Source: Priapulus caudatus | Lineage: Eukaryota; Priapulida; Priapulimorpha; Priapulimorphida; Priapulidae | Length of the DNA: 56,847 nucleotides | Assembly: GCF_000485595.1 (NCBI RefSeq) | Contig: NW_014577473.1 | Location: 190,825 to 247,671, forward strand | Reading direction: 5' to 3' | In this document: piece by piece, positions 21,530-32,118 of the stretch | How positions within the stretch are numbered: position 1 is the stretch's first letter | Layout: each line of letters begins with the position of its first letter | The notes under the pieces: generated by a model | Told to the model about the DNA's origin: nothing | The model's input: only the letters and a program-made list of their open reading frames with translations | Database searches by the model: none | Position numbers and translations under genes: made by a program

Positions 21530-21905
21530 ATAGGAGCCACAGTTGCCAGTGGGCAAGGTCGCTCAGTCAGCGACTCTTTAAATTGTGCTAAAGCCACTGA
21601 TTCCGAGCCAGGTGTCCTCTTACAGATACAGAAAGGTACTTCGCAGTATATTGGGTAGACTCTATCTAGGTACTTGGCTATATTAACTCACTCGGCATTC
21701 ATTCGTACATGCTTTTATTATTGTTATATTAGATTAGCTCCGAGTGTATGCCCATTTGCCACCACGCATTTTTTATAATACATATTTTCATATGAGTTTG
21801 CATTAAATAGTCTTATTTTTTAGACGAAGAGAAAGGGAGACTGCATGTTGACGCTTAAATGTGCATGATTAACACGCTCAATGCTCAGATGAATAATCCC
21901 ACTTA
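21530..21905 (+). repeat. Sequence right of gap 1, second version of the left flank
   Basis: Repeats 21,190-21,491 with many single-base insertions and deletions, a pattern suggesting either a noisy duplicate of the same locus or a tandem copy. Confidence 0.7.
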
Positions 21906-23719
21906 ATGCAGGACAGTTTTTAGGGATATTGACAGTATTCGCATCTACGAGGTTTTAATGTATAACGTATGGATGCATTTTAGGATCTTTATAAAAGGCA
22001 TATGGAACATTATAATAAATGAGTAGAAAAGTAGACCAGGCCAACCGATATTCAGAATGGAAATTATATCTCCTAACCACGTGGACAAAATTGATAAGAA
22101 GAGATTCGCATTCATGATTAAACTTAGCCGAGCTATTGGCAGCCAGGTATATGTCCTATGATGCTGTTGTGAGTTAAATCTAAGTCTCTCTGGATTTATT
22201 AAAAAATAGTGACTTCTCTCTACTCACTCACACAATCAGGCGAATAATAAACGCTCAATAAGCTGTTACAACCCGGCCAATACCACCACAACTACACTCG
22301 ACTGCCAGCAAGCTATTTTTCTCATTTACAGTCCGCCATCACTTAATTTTGGGAATCACACCTGGAACGGACGTGAACGGATTAAAAAATCTAGCCGCGT
22401 AGACCTGGAGGGAAGGTTACTCTGACGTATGAGAAGTTTCCTGCTATTAATGGCGCCAAGAGAGACACTGATCGAGACACTCATTCTACTCGTCGCCTTA
22501 CACCACCTCTCATCCACTACACCCACAACTTTACAGTTGACGACACCTGATACAGGAATGCTGGCATCCGCAGAGAAAAGAAACGTTTGACATCGCCATT
22601 GGCTTCACTCTGTTACACACTATAGTACAGGTTATATGAGTTTCTGACGTACACATACTGATATGAATAGATCGCATAATATAATACTGTTTTAAGAAAA
22701 ACCCGCACCACATTTTGTTCCACGTAAATATACTACAATGCTTGTAGGGAAGCAAAAGACTGGGGAAATACCATGGAACATTATAATTAATACTTATTTT
22801 CCCGCCATTTTTGATTACTATTATTATGCTCGAAGTAGTCCCTGGCTAAGTTGCCATTGGAATCTTAACCGCTCCTCGAGTTGCTAACAGATTCAGTACG
22901 GAGATTAGGCCACCAACTTAGACGATATAGCGAGGACGTAGAAAATCACATGCAGCAGGTAGAAGGCGAATGCGTTCCGAAAGAGAACTGAAGCGTAATT
23001 GTCGTAAAGTTGTCACCGGTTTCTAGAGCTATCGTATTACAATATATTTGTGAACTAATGACGACGTTTTTCTGGTAGACAACCAGGACTGCCAGTACAG
23101 CTACACACCGTGCTGCAACAAGTAAAGGATATCTAAATCGAATGAGTCTAGACTGAAACCGAGGACTAAATGCGCCTATTCTTCGTAACACATTACTAAA
23201 ACATTTGGGCGAGCAGGTTACCGGGGAGTGAACCGGGGATTTGGGGGTTGGGATTGTGACCTCCACCCACGGCGACGGAGCAGGAGGGAGGAACAGTAGA
23301 GGAAGCTTGGGGGCGTGGAATACGGCCGACTGTGGTCGCGTAACAAGTGCGGCGGTTTAGAGGGACGGTGAAGGACATGTCGGAGATCAGAAGAGGGCGG
23401 TGATAGGAGTAGAGAAGGAAGACTTGGTTTTATAGGCGGGGCGCTGGCGTTTGAGTGGCAGGATGCGTCTAGTGTCTAAATCTGGAGTGTGAGGGGCAGA
23501 TGTGCGCCTCAGATAGTTGTTCAGCGGTGAGGGGTGGGGGAAGCGCGACAGTCAGTAATCGTAGGTCGAGGCCGGCAGTGTTGCGGGTGTTGGTGATGAG
23601 AGAGAGAGAATAGACGGGCTCATGCGATCGAGCTGCAAAGGCAAAGTAGATGAGGTAAGGTGACATGGCCAAGGAGGTAGTAGGTGGTAAAGCGAGTCAC
23701 CGTTGCGCGGTTTAGTAGG
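21906..23719. other. Inside of composite transposon, no recognisable gene
   Basis: AT-rich to 22,800, then more mixed. Short frames only (for example 22,946-23,266 minus, 106 codons; 23,469-23,672 minus). None has a domain I know. A degenerate second gene of the transposon could lie here, but I cannot show it. Confidence 0.4.
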
Positions 23720-24150
23720 GCGACAGCCGATAGCCCGGGGGGGGGGGGGGGGGTGGGGGGCTGGTCTGGAGAGGAATTTATATTGGCGACAAGTGTTAAG
23801 GAGGTAGGTGGGAGCTTGGGCGAGCTTGACAACTGTGCGGCGGCGCGCGGGAGGGGCGGCCGGAGGAGTGCTGAGGGCGCGCCGCCGAGATTGAATGACG
23901 GTCGGGCGGGTGGCGAGTGGTGTCAGTGGGGATTGAGGGGGGTTGGGCGGGCTGGGAGCGCTGGAGGCCCCCGCCGCCGCGGGGCCCCCCGGGCGGGCGC
24001 GGGCCGCGCCCTGCGCCGCCCCCCGTGCCCGCCGCGCCGCGCCCTGCGCGCCGCCCCCCCCACCCGCCCCCCCGCGCCCCCAGGCCCCGCCCCCGCGGCC
24101 CGCCCCCCGGCCCCGCCTCGCGGCGACCGCCCCCGCCCCCAAGAAAACCA
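23720..24150. other. Extreme GC island with G and C homopolymers
   Basis: Starts with a G run of about 17 (from about 23,737) and continues into an almost pure G/C stretch at 23,960-24,140 with repeated CGCCGCCCC, CCCCCCGGGCGG and GCGCCGCGCC words. It gives overlapping open frames of up to 199 codons on all sides that are Gly/Arg/Pro/Ala-rich and not credible proteins. Composition is unlike anything else in the window. Confidence 0.8.
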
Positions 24151-24189
24151 CAAACCAAACGGAGAGGAAGGAAAAGCAGAGAGATGATT

Positions 24190-24310
24190 ACTCAGAACAC
24201 TAGGCACTTACTGCTGACAATGAAGCTCGCCTAAAGTTGAAATCAATGAAAGCACACCTTAACAATTTTGCCACCGCGGAGAAATCTTCTGATGGGGCGG
24301 AGGCTCTGCT
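24190..24310 (+). repeat. Repeat shared in inverted orientation with 51,961-52,100
   Basis: Landmarks ACTGCTGACAATGAAGCTCG and AAGCACACCTTAACAATT reappear as reverse complements at 51,990-52,070. Confidence 0.75.
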
Positions 24311-24409
24311 TAATATTTTAAATGTCTTGCTTAGACAATGATCCTATCACATAAATCCTCCGTAGATCCGATATTATTCAAAACCGTCTCTGCCATTAAG
24401 TGGGACTTC

Positions 24410-24655
24410 TGACGTGCACACCCTCGCACACACGCACGCATGCACGTACATGTATGACCACACGCCCGCACGCATGCACGCACCTGTACGTGCACACGCA
24501 CGCAAACACGTAGACGTGCACACCCTCGCACACACGCACGCATGCACGTACATGTATGACCACACGCACGCACGCACGCACGCACTTGTACGTGCACACG
24601 CACGCACGAACGCACAGACGTGGACGTGAACACCCACGCACGAACGTGCAGTCCT
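24410..24655 (+). repeat. CACG-rich minisatellite with about 100-bp higher-order unit
   Basis: ACGCACGC text containing two near-identical copies of a block starting GACGTGCACACCCTCGCACA (24,412 and 24,512) and including ATGTATGACCACACGC. Apparent ORFs in all frames are repeat artefacts. Confidence 0.85.
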
Positions 24656-25027
24656 GCAGCGTAGTCTGATATTTCAGATCAATTGTTTATTTTTTCATAA
24701 AAGCACTAAAATTGGTACACATGTAGAATAATGTATTCCGAACAATTCTAGATATAGAGCCACCCGAGATTGTGCCTTGGACAGCTACGGCGGCCATTTT
24801 CCAAAATGGCCACTATTCTACTTTAGCGAAATGGGCTATATGCTCTTATTTGTTATTGTATTGGTGGTAGATATAAGTTACGTGTATAATTAAGTAAACT
24901 GACCATGAAAAGGCGTATTCAAATTTTATGAGCCAGTATTTTCGATAAAAAAGCCATTATTTGATTTGTAAATGGCTGCTCTCCTGAAACTTTTTGCTGA
25001 AAAGTACCCATTATTGGAGAACATGAG

Positions 25028-27508
25028 TCAAATGATATTCATCACATTCAATGGGGTTAAGGATTGGCGTTCATTGGCGTTTGGATACATGTTTGCCTCC
25101 TCAAACTCCATGATCACTCTGGCCACCTCTGGTCCGGCGACCATCCAGCGCCTCAGAGCACTGCGATTGTCTGTAAGGCCATCGGCACCTCCGTCACCCT
25201 TGACACGGACATTATTATGTGCATGCGCTTGGTCAAGAGGAATTTCTGAGAATGCCCTCTTTGTCTTTTGCAATGTGAAGTGGCCTGCCTTGAAAACATT
25301 GTAGATCTCTGGGTGCTGTTGTGGAGTTCTGCCATGTCACGCAGATGGACCGGTATCCACCGGGCATAGTTTATATGGTCCAGCGCGAAGAACCATGGGA
25401 CTATCTCAGTTAGAGCATCCAAGTACATGCTAAAATCTGCCTCTCTCACAGATCGCACATAGATTAGGATGGAGAGCTCCAGATCCAGGACTGTTGCCCA
25501 GTACAAAAACTGGGGAGAGCTCTTCTCTTTCTCATGGCACCAGTCTTCGAAATCCTCGGGAGGATGGTCATCTTCTGCACTGGCGCTGTGCTTATCGTAT
25601 GCACGTCGTTGGAGTATGTACAAGGCAGCCGCTGTGACATGGTGTGCCCTTCTTGTGCGTGTGACGTGCGAGGCCCGAAGAAAGGAGTCGCGGTTCCTGC
25701 AGTAGCTATCACTGCCTGTGCAAGTGCATGTGTCCACCTGCTTCCCTGCAACCAGTCACCTAGTGTCTTTAATGCTGCCATCTCGATATGCAGGCCTTCG
25801 AACATCACCACCAGTTTGTCTTCACCATGTGTTTTGGGCCACTTCCACTGTATCTGCCTCGCAAGAGCCATCAGTGGCTGGTCGAAAGCCACAACAGGCG
25901 TTTGGCCCGGGTTGAGATGCTCAATGGCATTTCTAACCACATCCATGGAGTGTCTGAGCATTGCGACCGTGTGTGCATTCTCATGGAATAGAGGAAGCAG
26001 TGAAGTTCGCGTGATGATAGCTTGACCTGGCTCCTGGTGGCTGGCATTGTATGCAGCCCATGATGTCTTCTGATAGGCTTCGTCTGTGGTCACATCTCCA
26101 ACTTCGAGCGCACTTCGCAGGTTCTCCAGCCACTCATACACTTTCTCCTTATGCTCTGCGAAGCTGTCCCGTTTCAGAGAAGTCACGGAGGTGGCCGGTA
26201 CTGTTGAGCCCTTGACAGTGGAAGCAACGGGTGGTACCTCAGTGTAGTACTTAGATAGATGGTCAACAGTCCTTAATACAGCAGGCTCGCCAGTGATGAC
26301 AATCCCACGCTCCACTCCTCCATCTGTACACATTGGGTGTTGCATGAGAGAGATCCCTGTTTCATGGAACGAATCCTTTGCTGTTGTGGAACTAGGATTG
26401 TGGTCGATGTTGTCCACAGCTGCGGTCGTAAACACATTACACGCAGTGTTGCACTTGCTCTGTTTGGAACAGCTGACACGCCCGGTTTCCCATCTCTGCA
26501 GAAAGGCGCAGGACACGGTCGTATGAGATGCTGAGACCCAGGCTGAAGAGCTTGTCCACTAGTCCCCTCTTGCGAGTCTCAGCGTGCAGCACCAGACCAA
26601 TGTACATTGGCAGAGGAGTTTCTCGAGATGTGGCATGTCTGACAGATGGATGTTCTTGCGTCTTTGTACCCACAGGAGAGGTACTTCTTTTCTGCTTCAG
26701 CTGATACTTGACACCGTTGAATTTCAGTAGTTGTGCAATGGACGAAGCTGCCTGTGTTGAAAGAGCATCCATTTGATTCTTGATGTTGGGTCCATGCAGC
26801 AATATATTTACCACTGTAAGTAGCACAGGTGGCACAGCCTCCTGCTGGCAGCCTTCCTTGAATGATACAGTGAATAAGTTAGCGTCCCCAAACATGTATC
26901 GACGAACGATCTGTGCAGCTCGAGCAAGGTGAACTACTCACAGGCTTTGCAAAGTGTTCTGAGCCGTGCCAGCAGTTCGTGGTCTCCAATTTGTGTTGCA
27001 CACTGCCGCACACGCTGATCAACCTTGAAGGTGGTGGCTTCATGTAAGGTGTCCACACCAGACATTCCGCAGAGTGTTGACTAGAGGTACTTGATTCTCC
27101 ACTGCGTGACCTGCTGCACTTTCCTGGCACAGCATTGCCTACACCAGATGAGCTACCTCCTGCTGGCCTCTTCTGTGCTCTTTGCAACTTTGTAGTATTA
27201 TAACGAAGCATGCATCGTTTATGATATACAGCTTTGCAGGCAACCAATGTGGCCTCGATGCCCTCTCCTTCATCAAGTCTATCAAGCTGCAGCGTTATGG
27301 GTAATAAGCTCACTTCTCCAAACTGCATCAGATTCCCGGCCAGTGTCTTGTACGCACTCCCGATGTTTGGGCGTTTCGAATTTGCTGGGCAAACAAGGGA
27401 CTCTGCTGTATCCTCCTGGCATATGGCGCACAGTTCCCAGTTTGTGTAGGACGGGCCAACAGACGTACGGTCCATGTAAGAATACACTAGCTGGAACTTA
27501 TTAGACAT
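25028..27508 (-). pseudogene. Uncharacterised zinc-finger protein of the TIR element, probably its transposase
   Basis: Reads in successive frames 26,879-27,508, 26,437-26,895, 25,464-26,516, 25,153-25,737 and 25,028-25,273, so it has at least four frameshifts (near 26,930, 26,510, 25,700 and 25,270). Order of motifs: an N-terminal Cys/His cluster (CAICQEDTAESLVC ... CKAVYHKRCMLRYN), a Ser-rich linker, a helical region with IVRRYMFGDANL, a core with VVAFDQPLMALARQIQWKWP and VVMFEGLHIEMAALKTLGDW, then VPWFFALDHINYARWIPVHL, and finally EIPLDQAHAHNN and RRWMVAGPEVARVI. I recognise this set from many unannotated proteins of fishes and invertebrates but know no assigned function. Location between long TIRs argues for a transposase; catalytic residues are not established. 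Confidence 0.6.
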
Positions 27509-27514
27509 GGTCAC

Positions 27515-27887
27515 TCCCGCTCGTGTTGACTCCGCTCTTGATGATGATCACTCCATATTATGCAGAGACATAAAACACCTTGTTACCACAATAATACAAT
27601 TACTACTACTACACCACTATTACAAATTACTACACCACTTCCATCACTACTACCATCACAACAAAATAATTCTGAACCTGTCACCGATGCTGTGTTGCAA
27701 ATACAAATGACCGTTGTTACAATATTCGAATTTTACAATGTTTCATTTGTAAAAACAATGGTTGGAAATATAATAAATCAAAACAAATGACCTGTGTATT
27801 GTTTTCATTTGTAATTGCACATCACATGGAGTATTTATTACTTCTAAGAAACCTGCAAAGAGAATAAAAATGGCAGATATCCCATGT
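27515..27887. other. 5' non-coding part of the TIR element
   Basis: Contains a degenerate (CAC/TAC)-rich stretch at 27,585-27,665 and AT-rich sequence. No gene. Confidence 0.5.
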
Positions 27888-28044
27888 GGTTAAAGTAGAA
27901 TGGCGGCCATTTTGGAAAATGGCCGCCAAAACTGACCAAGGCACAATCTCGAGTGGCTCCATATCTAGAATTGTTCAGAATACACTAGTCAACATGTGTA
28001 CCAATTTTGGTGCTTTTATGAAAAAATGAACAACATTACACGCA

Positions 28045-28280
28045 TATATATTGTCAGCGCAAATATAGGTGGTGTACGACAGTAGGGGGCTCTTCTGCAG
28101 GTCATACATGTACCTACATACATAAAATCTGCAATAAACATAATTAGCATAACTCTGCAGCAGCACACAAAAGAATAAACACGGCACTCACATATGCACC
28201 ACTAATATTACCGTGAATCTCAATAAACATATTACATAACTCCTCAGCACACACAAAAGAATAAACACCCACTTCCCCCA
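28045..28280 (+). repeat. About 90-bp subterminal tandem units of the transposon (two copies)
   Basis: After CATATATATTGTCAGCGC (28,041-28,058), two units share CATAACTC, CAGCACACA and AAAGAATAAACAC, the second with CAATAAACATATTACATAAC. Equivalent pairs occur at 52,140-52,310 and 53,855-54,020. Confidence 0.8.
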
Positions 28281-28367
28281 CTCTATCCCGGGTGTGCATC
28301 TGGGTGCGCGGATAATCTGCAGATGTGCAGCCCTCCAGCGGCAACTGTTTCTAGCGGCTATCCCCAT

Positions 28368-29347
28368 TGATGGACTGGCGTAGAAACGCACATTTACTGG
28401 GGCGCATCTTGAGGTTAGCTGCGTCAAATCTGGCAAAAACCTCTGCCAAGTCGGACATGTGGGTTTCAAAGTCTGGTGAATAAATATTAAATACAGACAT
28501 CGATGTAGGCGAGTGCACATTTGTGACGAAGTCCTTCCAGGACGTAATCGAGGATACGTTGAAAGTGGGCGGGTGCTATCTTTGGTCCATATGGGGTCCT
28601 TAAATAGTCGTAGCTTCCGGAGTGCGTTACAAAACAAGTCTTTGGAACGTCCTTCTCCGCTAAGGGGATTTGATGGTAACCACTCTTAAGGTCGAGGGTA
28701 GTAAACATTGTAGCTTTTCCTATTGTTTGTAGCACATCTTCGATGAGGGGCAAAGGGTAAGTGTCCCCTACGGTAACCAAGTTTAATCGTCGATAGTCGA
28801 CACACATTCGATACTCGCCTGTTTTTTTCTTAACCAAAAGTACGCCGGATGACCAAGGTGACATGGAGGGGCGAATTGTCCCATTCTGCATGAGTTTGTC
28901 AACCTGTTGCTGAACAATGATTTGTTGCTCTGGAGCCATGCGGTAGGGCCTTGTTTTGAACGGCCGAGCATCTCCGATATAAATCTGGAATTCGCAAAGG
29001 TGCGTACACCCTAGTTGAGCATCTGTATGCGCAAATGAGCTTTCATGCTGGCGTAAAAATTTTAGAAGCGTTGTCCGATGGCGAGAATCGTGAACGTGAT
29101 TCACGAGTAAATTATAATCAAAGGGCGGGGTCGCACCATCATGTGCTGATACACCGGCCTCGTTAGGCGTGGACGTAATAACTTGTATGTGGGGAGGGGT
29201 GGTGGCTTCAACTATTGCCACAACGGCATTACGAGGTAACGAGATTGCTCGATCTGAGCGATTTTCTAGCCGGCAAAGAATTGTGTGCTGCTCTGTGACT
29301 TCGACTAGAGACGGCAATAAGATGAGGTGGGGGTTACTACGAAACAA
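28368..29347 (-). pseudogene. pol (RT part): Reverse transcriptase of the provirus, 5' part, cut by the transposon
   Basis: The frame at 28,487-29,347 shows Ty3/gypsy RT motifs in order: HTDAQLGCTHLCEF, RPYRMAPEQQIIVQQQV, GTIRPSMSPWSSGVLLVKKK, RMCVDYRRLNLVT, ATMFTTLDLKSGYHQIPL (first catalytic Asp) and YLRTPYGPKIAPAHFQRILD. The YxDD box near 28,492-28,508 has only one Asp (AYIDVCI), then a stop and a frame change. RT-like text resumes with YSPDFETHMSDL and ends at 28,368, where the transposon enters. The remaining RT and RNase H lie at 20,093-20,809. Confidence 0.8.
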
Positions 29348-29913
29348 TTTAAAGGCTGGAGATCCTTTAACAAAGAGTAGCGTACCCGGGCGGAAATGGC
29401 GGGGGACGCGACAGAAACACTGTTGGCCCGATTGAGGGGCAACACGGTCGGACGATGAATGAAAGCTAGTTGAGGGGTGGGGAAAGGTCGTCTACCTCGA
29501 CGGAGTTTCAAAGTGACGACATTATTACCTAGTGCGAGCACTCCTCTGTCAAAATCAATGTTTGCTCGGTTAGCCGATAGAAAGTCAGCTCCGATTATGA
29601 ATTGTTGCCTTAAATCCTGAACTATGTACCACCTATGGAGGGTGGTTACCCGTCCCAGTAGAATGCGCAAAGTGGCGGCGCCTACAAGGTGTAGCTGTGA
29701 CAGAAAGAAGCATGGCGTCTGATGCGCAGATGGCGTTGAAACTAGCAGCCGTCCGTATGTGCTGGGGTAAGTGGAGCCATGCAGCAAAATCGATAAGCGT
29801 ACAATCGCTACCAGTATCAATGAGGGCTGTGAGTGAGAGTAAGCCGACTTTAACGCCGCACGTTGGCGCTGAAGATGTAGCGGTAGCCGGTGCTCCGCAT
29901 GCAGCAGATTCAT
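29305..29913 (-). pseudogene. pol (protease part): Aspartic protease region of the provirus
   Basis: The active-site triplet context LIDTGSDCTLID is coded at about 29,790-29,825 (DTGS at 29,807-29,818) in one frame. The rest of the domain, with QQFIIGADFLSANRANID, is in the frame that runs from 29,305 to 29,913, so at least one frameshift separates them. Gag lies directly upstream and RT overlaps downstream by about 40 bp in another frame. Confidence 0.7.
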
Positions 29914-29984
29914 GCGTGCCTAAAAGTTGTGAGGGTGAGGCGGTGCAATTGCGTTGCGGGGGCGTCGGCGAAAATCCTCTAATC

Positions 29985-31100
29985 GGCGGCGGAGAGGGCA
30001 GTCACGCGTGTAGTGACGTAGTTGGCTGCACGCATAGCAACAAGTGTTGCGTCGGTCTTGGGTAGGTGCCGACGCTGATGGTTAAAATGGGGCGCGTTGG
30101 CGCGAAGCAGGTGGCAGATAAGCCTGATTACGAACAGGTGGACGCTGGTCGCGTCGTGTGGGGAGGGAGGGGGTTGCCATTTGCAAGGTCTGAGCTGAAC
30201 GTCGCGGGGTGGGAGCGCTTGTGAACGTTGTTGGCACGGGGGTTGTCGTGTCATGTCTCGTGATGACTCATTCATTGAGGGCGACTGAACATGTGGCACG
30301 GTCTGAGTTATGAGTGTACGCAAGCTGCGCACCTCTCTAAGCAGATGCTCCGATGGCGTAGGGCGTAGTATGGTATTGACATCCATAGGTTCTGTCGTGT
30401 CGTAGGGATCAGCGAACGCGTCGTTACGGTTTTGTCGTCGTGCCACTAGAGATGACTCTAGTACGTGTTCGTCCGCTGCAAGGTCAATGGTGTCAGTTAG
30501 CGTTGTAGGGTTGCGATGAAGCAACAGTCGCGGTGTATGGGCCGATCTTAGTCCATCCAAAAAAATGTCGACGAGATGGGCCTGCATCTCAGCAGTCGAA
30601 AGTTGCTCGACCGGAATCGCTTGCAACGCGAGAGTCAATAACCTGTCTCCATACGGGCGGATATTTTCGCCACTATTCTGCTGGAATTTCTTGAGCGCAT
30701 TCTGCGCGTCTACTTGACGCAGCGGATCGCGGAAGCGCTTAGTCAGCTGTTCAGTGATCTGTTCCCAAGTCATAGTAGGCCTCTCAAGAAGGAGGCGATG
30801 AGAAATCTCAGCAGTGTGTCCTCCGAGCGTCGACCAAACCAAACACGCGCAACAACGTAGCGACGAGACACAATTCCAACTGTCTCCAATTCAAAGTGCT
30901 GAGCCAGTCGTCGAACGTAATCGAAAGTGGCACGTTATCGCCCGTGAATCGCGGAACTAAAGTCCAAGCTTCGGCGACACGTAGTCCATGTTGGAATGTA
31001 GCAGCTGCTGATTCAATGGTTGGGCATAACGATTCGCTGAATACGTGTGCCAGATCTGCGATGTCGTATTGTGAAGCCTTACCATTGGGAAAGCGGGGTT
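29985..31100 (-). pseudogene. gag: Gag of the provirus
   Basis: The N-terminal part is readable at about 30,850-31,100 (VPRFTGDNVPLSITFDDWL), then after a frameshift near 30,845 a 287-codon frame follows (29,979-30,842) with ITEQLTKRFRDPLRQVDAQN and FQQNSGENIRPYGDRLLTLA, typical of the retrotransposon gag core. A CCHC zinc knuckle (CYACSQLRHYTRDC) is coded at 29,998-30,039 in yet another frame. The true start is not certain. Structural protein of the particle; no longer translatable in one piece. Confidence 0.75.
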
Positions 31101-31152
31101 AAAGCTGTCCCCGGCAGACACAAGGGGGGTTAAAGCTGTCCCCAGCAGACAC
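31098..31152 (+). repeat. Two tandem copies of a 29-bp unit
   Basis: GGGGTTAAAGCTGTCCCC followed by GGCAGACACA / AGCAGACACA, twice in a row, at the edge of the CA-rich block. Confidence 0.85.
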
Positions 31153-31223
31153 ACACATGCACGCGCACACGCGTTACGGAAGCAGGTACACACTCACACA
31201 CGCGCACGCACGCGTTGCAGGCG

Positions 31224-31259
<36 letters not shown>

Positions 31260-31690
31260 CACGCACACGCGCACACACGCGTTGCAGGCGTATACACACA
31301 CACACAGACGCTCACACACACGCGCACACACGCGTTGCAGGCGTATTCACACGCACGCACACGCACACGCACACGCGCACACGCGCACACACGCGTTGTA
31401 AGCGTATACACGCGCACACACGCACAGGCGCACACACGCGCACGCACACGCAGGCGCACACACGCACACACGCGTTGCTGGCGTATACACGCGCACGCAC
31501 ACACAGGCGCACACACGTGACGCAGACGCAAGCGCACACGCGCGCACGCACACGCACACGAGCACAGACGCGCTGCAAGCGTATACACGCGCACGCACAC
31601 GCACACACAGGCGTACACACGCACACACAGGCGTCCACTCGCACGCACAGGCGTACAGACGCACGCACAGGCGTACACACACTAGAGATC
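31150..31690 (+). repeat. CA/CG-rich minisatellite in the provirus leader
   Basis: CACACGCGCACACACGCG text with a recurring GCGTTGCAGGCGTATACAC phrase (31,209, 31,279, 31,333, 31,393, 31,472, 31,570) giving a loose 55-100-bp higher-order period. Long ORFs on both strands (up to 180 codons, His/Thr/Arg or Cys/Val/Arg) are by-products. Confidence 0.85.
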
Positions 31691-31798
31691 ACTGAATAGT
31701 CGAGCGAAATAACAGCAATTAGCAATTCCAGCTGTATGAGTGTACACTACATTCGTACAAGACGCGCACATGTCAGCAAGGGCGACTATGAAGAAGCA

Positions 31799-31912
31799 AG
31801 TGATATAGCAGCAGTAAATTAGAAACAGTGATATAGAAGCAGTAAATTAGAAACAGTGATATAGAAGCAGTAAATTAGAAACAGTGATATAGAAGCAGTG
31901 AATTAGAAGCTA
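31799..31912 (+). repeat. 28-bp tandem repeat, four copies
   Basis: Unit GTGATATAGAAGCAGTAAAT plus TAGAAACA, with small changes in the first and last copy. It lies between the 5' LTR and gag. Confidence 0.9.
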
Positions 31913-32118
31913 TGATATAAGGTAGTAAGTAACTAAATTAGAATATCTCTTAGCTAAACCTGCAGCAGGTTAGTTTCACATACCCGACCACGGTACGGCG
32001 TGGTTATGAAATCGTCAGTCACGGCGGTGGGTGAAAATATAGTGATGATAACACGATGCTATTGTGATGACGGTACGTGATACGTAGTAGTGGATAGCAC
32101 CGTGGGTATGCTCACAAT

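Larger units (their letters stand above)
24683..28034 (-). mobile_element. 3.35-kb TIR element with a decayed gene of an unnamed family
   Basis: About 145-bp terminal inverted repeats: the left end (TTGTTTATTTTTTCATAAAA) matches the reverse complement of the right end (TTGTTCATTTTTTCATAAAA), and similarity continues through AAAATTGGTACACATGT, GAACAATTCTAGATAT and TTTTCCAAAATGGCC. It is nested within the CA-rich part of the larger transposon: the text after 28,035 continues as at 53,765. I could not fix a target duplication. It contains one multi-frame gene on the minus strand. Confidence 0.75.
20812..28365 (+). mobile_element. DNA transposon with AT target duplication inside the RT gene (composite, copy 1)
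   Basis: The left end GGGGTTAGCCGCTAG (20,812) and the right end CTAGCGGCTATCCCC (28,365) are inverted repeats with one mismatch. AT lies directly outside on both sides (20,810-20,811 and 28,366-28,367), and the RT reading frame is consistent across the site once a single AT is counted. Just inside the left end is a THAP-like remnant. A THAP protein with a 2-bp AT duplication best fits ISL2EU-type elements as I remember them; P (8 bp) and Kolobok (TTAA) fit less well. The 7.55-kb body is swollen by later insertions and repeats. Confidence 0.7.

Noticed and set aside
23552-24234. Several overlapping frames of 86-199 codons
   Set aside because: They arise from a near-pure G/C stretch without stop codons and show no domain on either strand.
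24331-24641. Cys/Val/Arg-rich frames of 80-100 codons
   Set aside because: Translated CACG minisatellite in all three frames.
25469-26534. Plus-strand frames of up to 163 codons
   Set aside because: Shadows of the minus-strand gene of the TIR element.
26906-26942. Very short intron in the TIR-element gene
   Set aside because: The GTGAGT...CACAG interval is only about 31 bases, too short for a normal animal intron; a frameshift is the simpler explanation.
31157-31725. Open frames of up to 180 codons on both strands
   Set aside because: His/Thr/Arg and Cys/Val/Arg text from the CA/CG minisatellite; no non-repetitive part.
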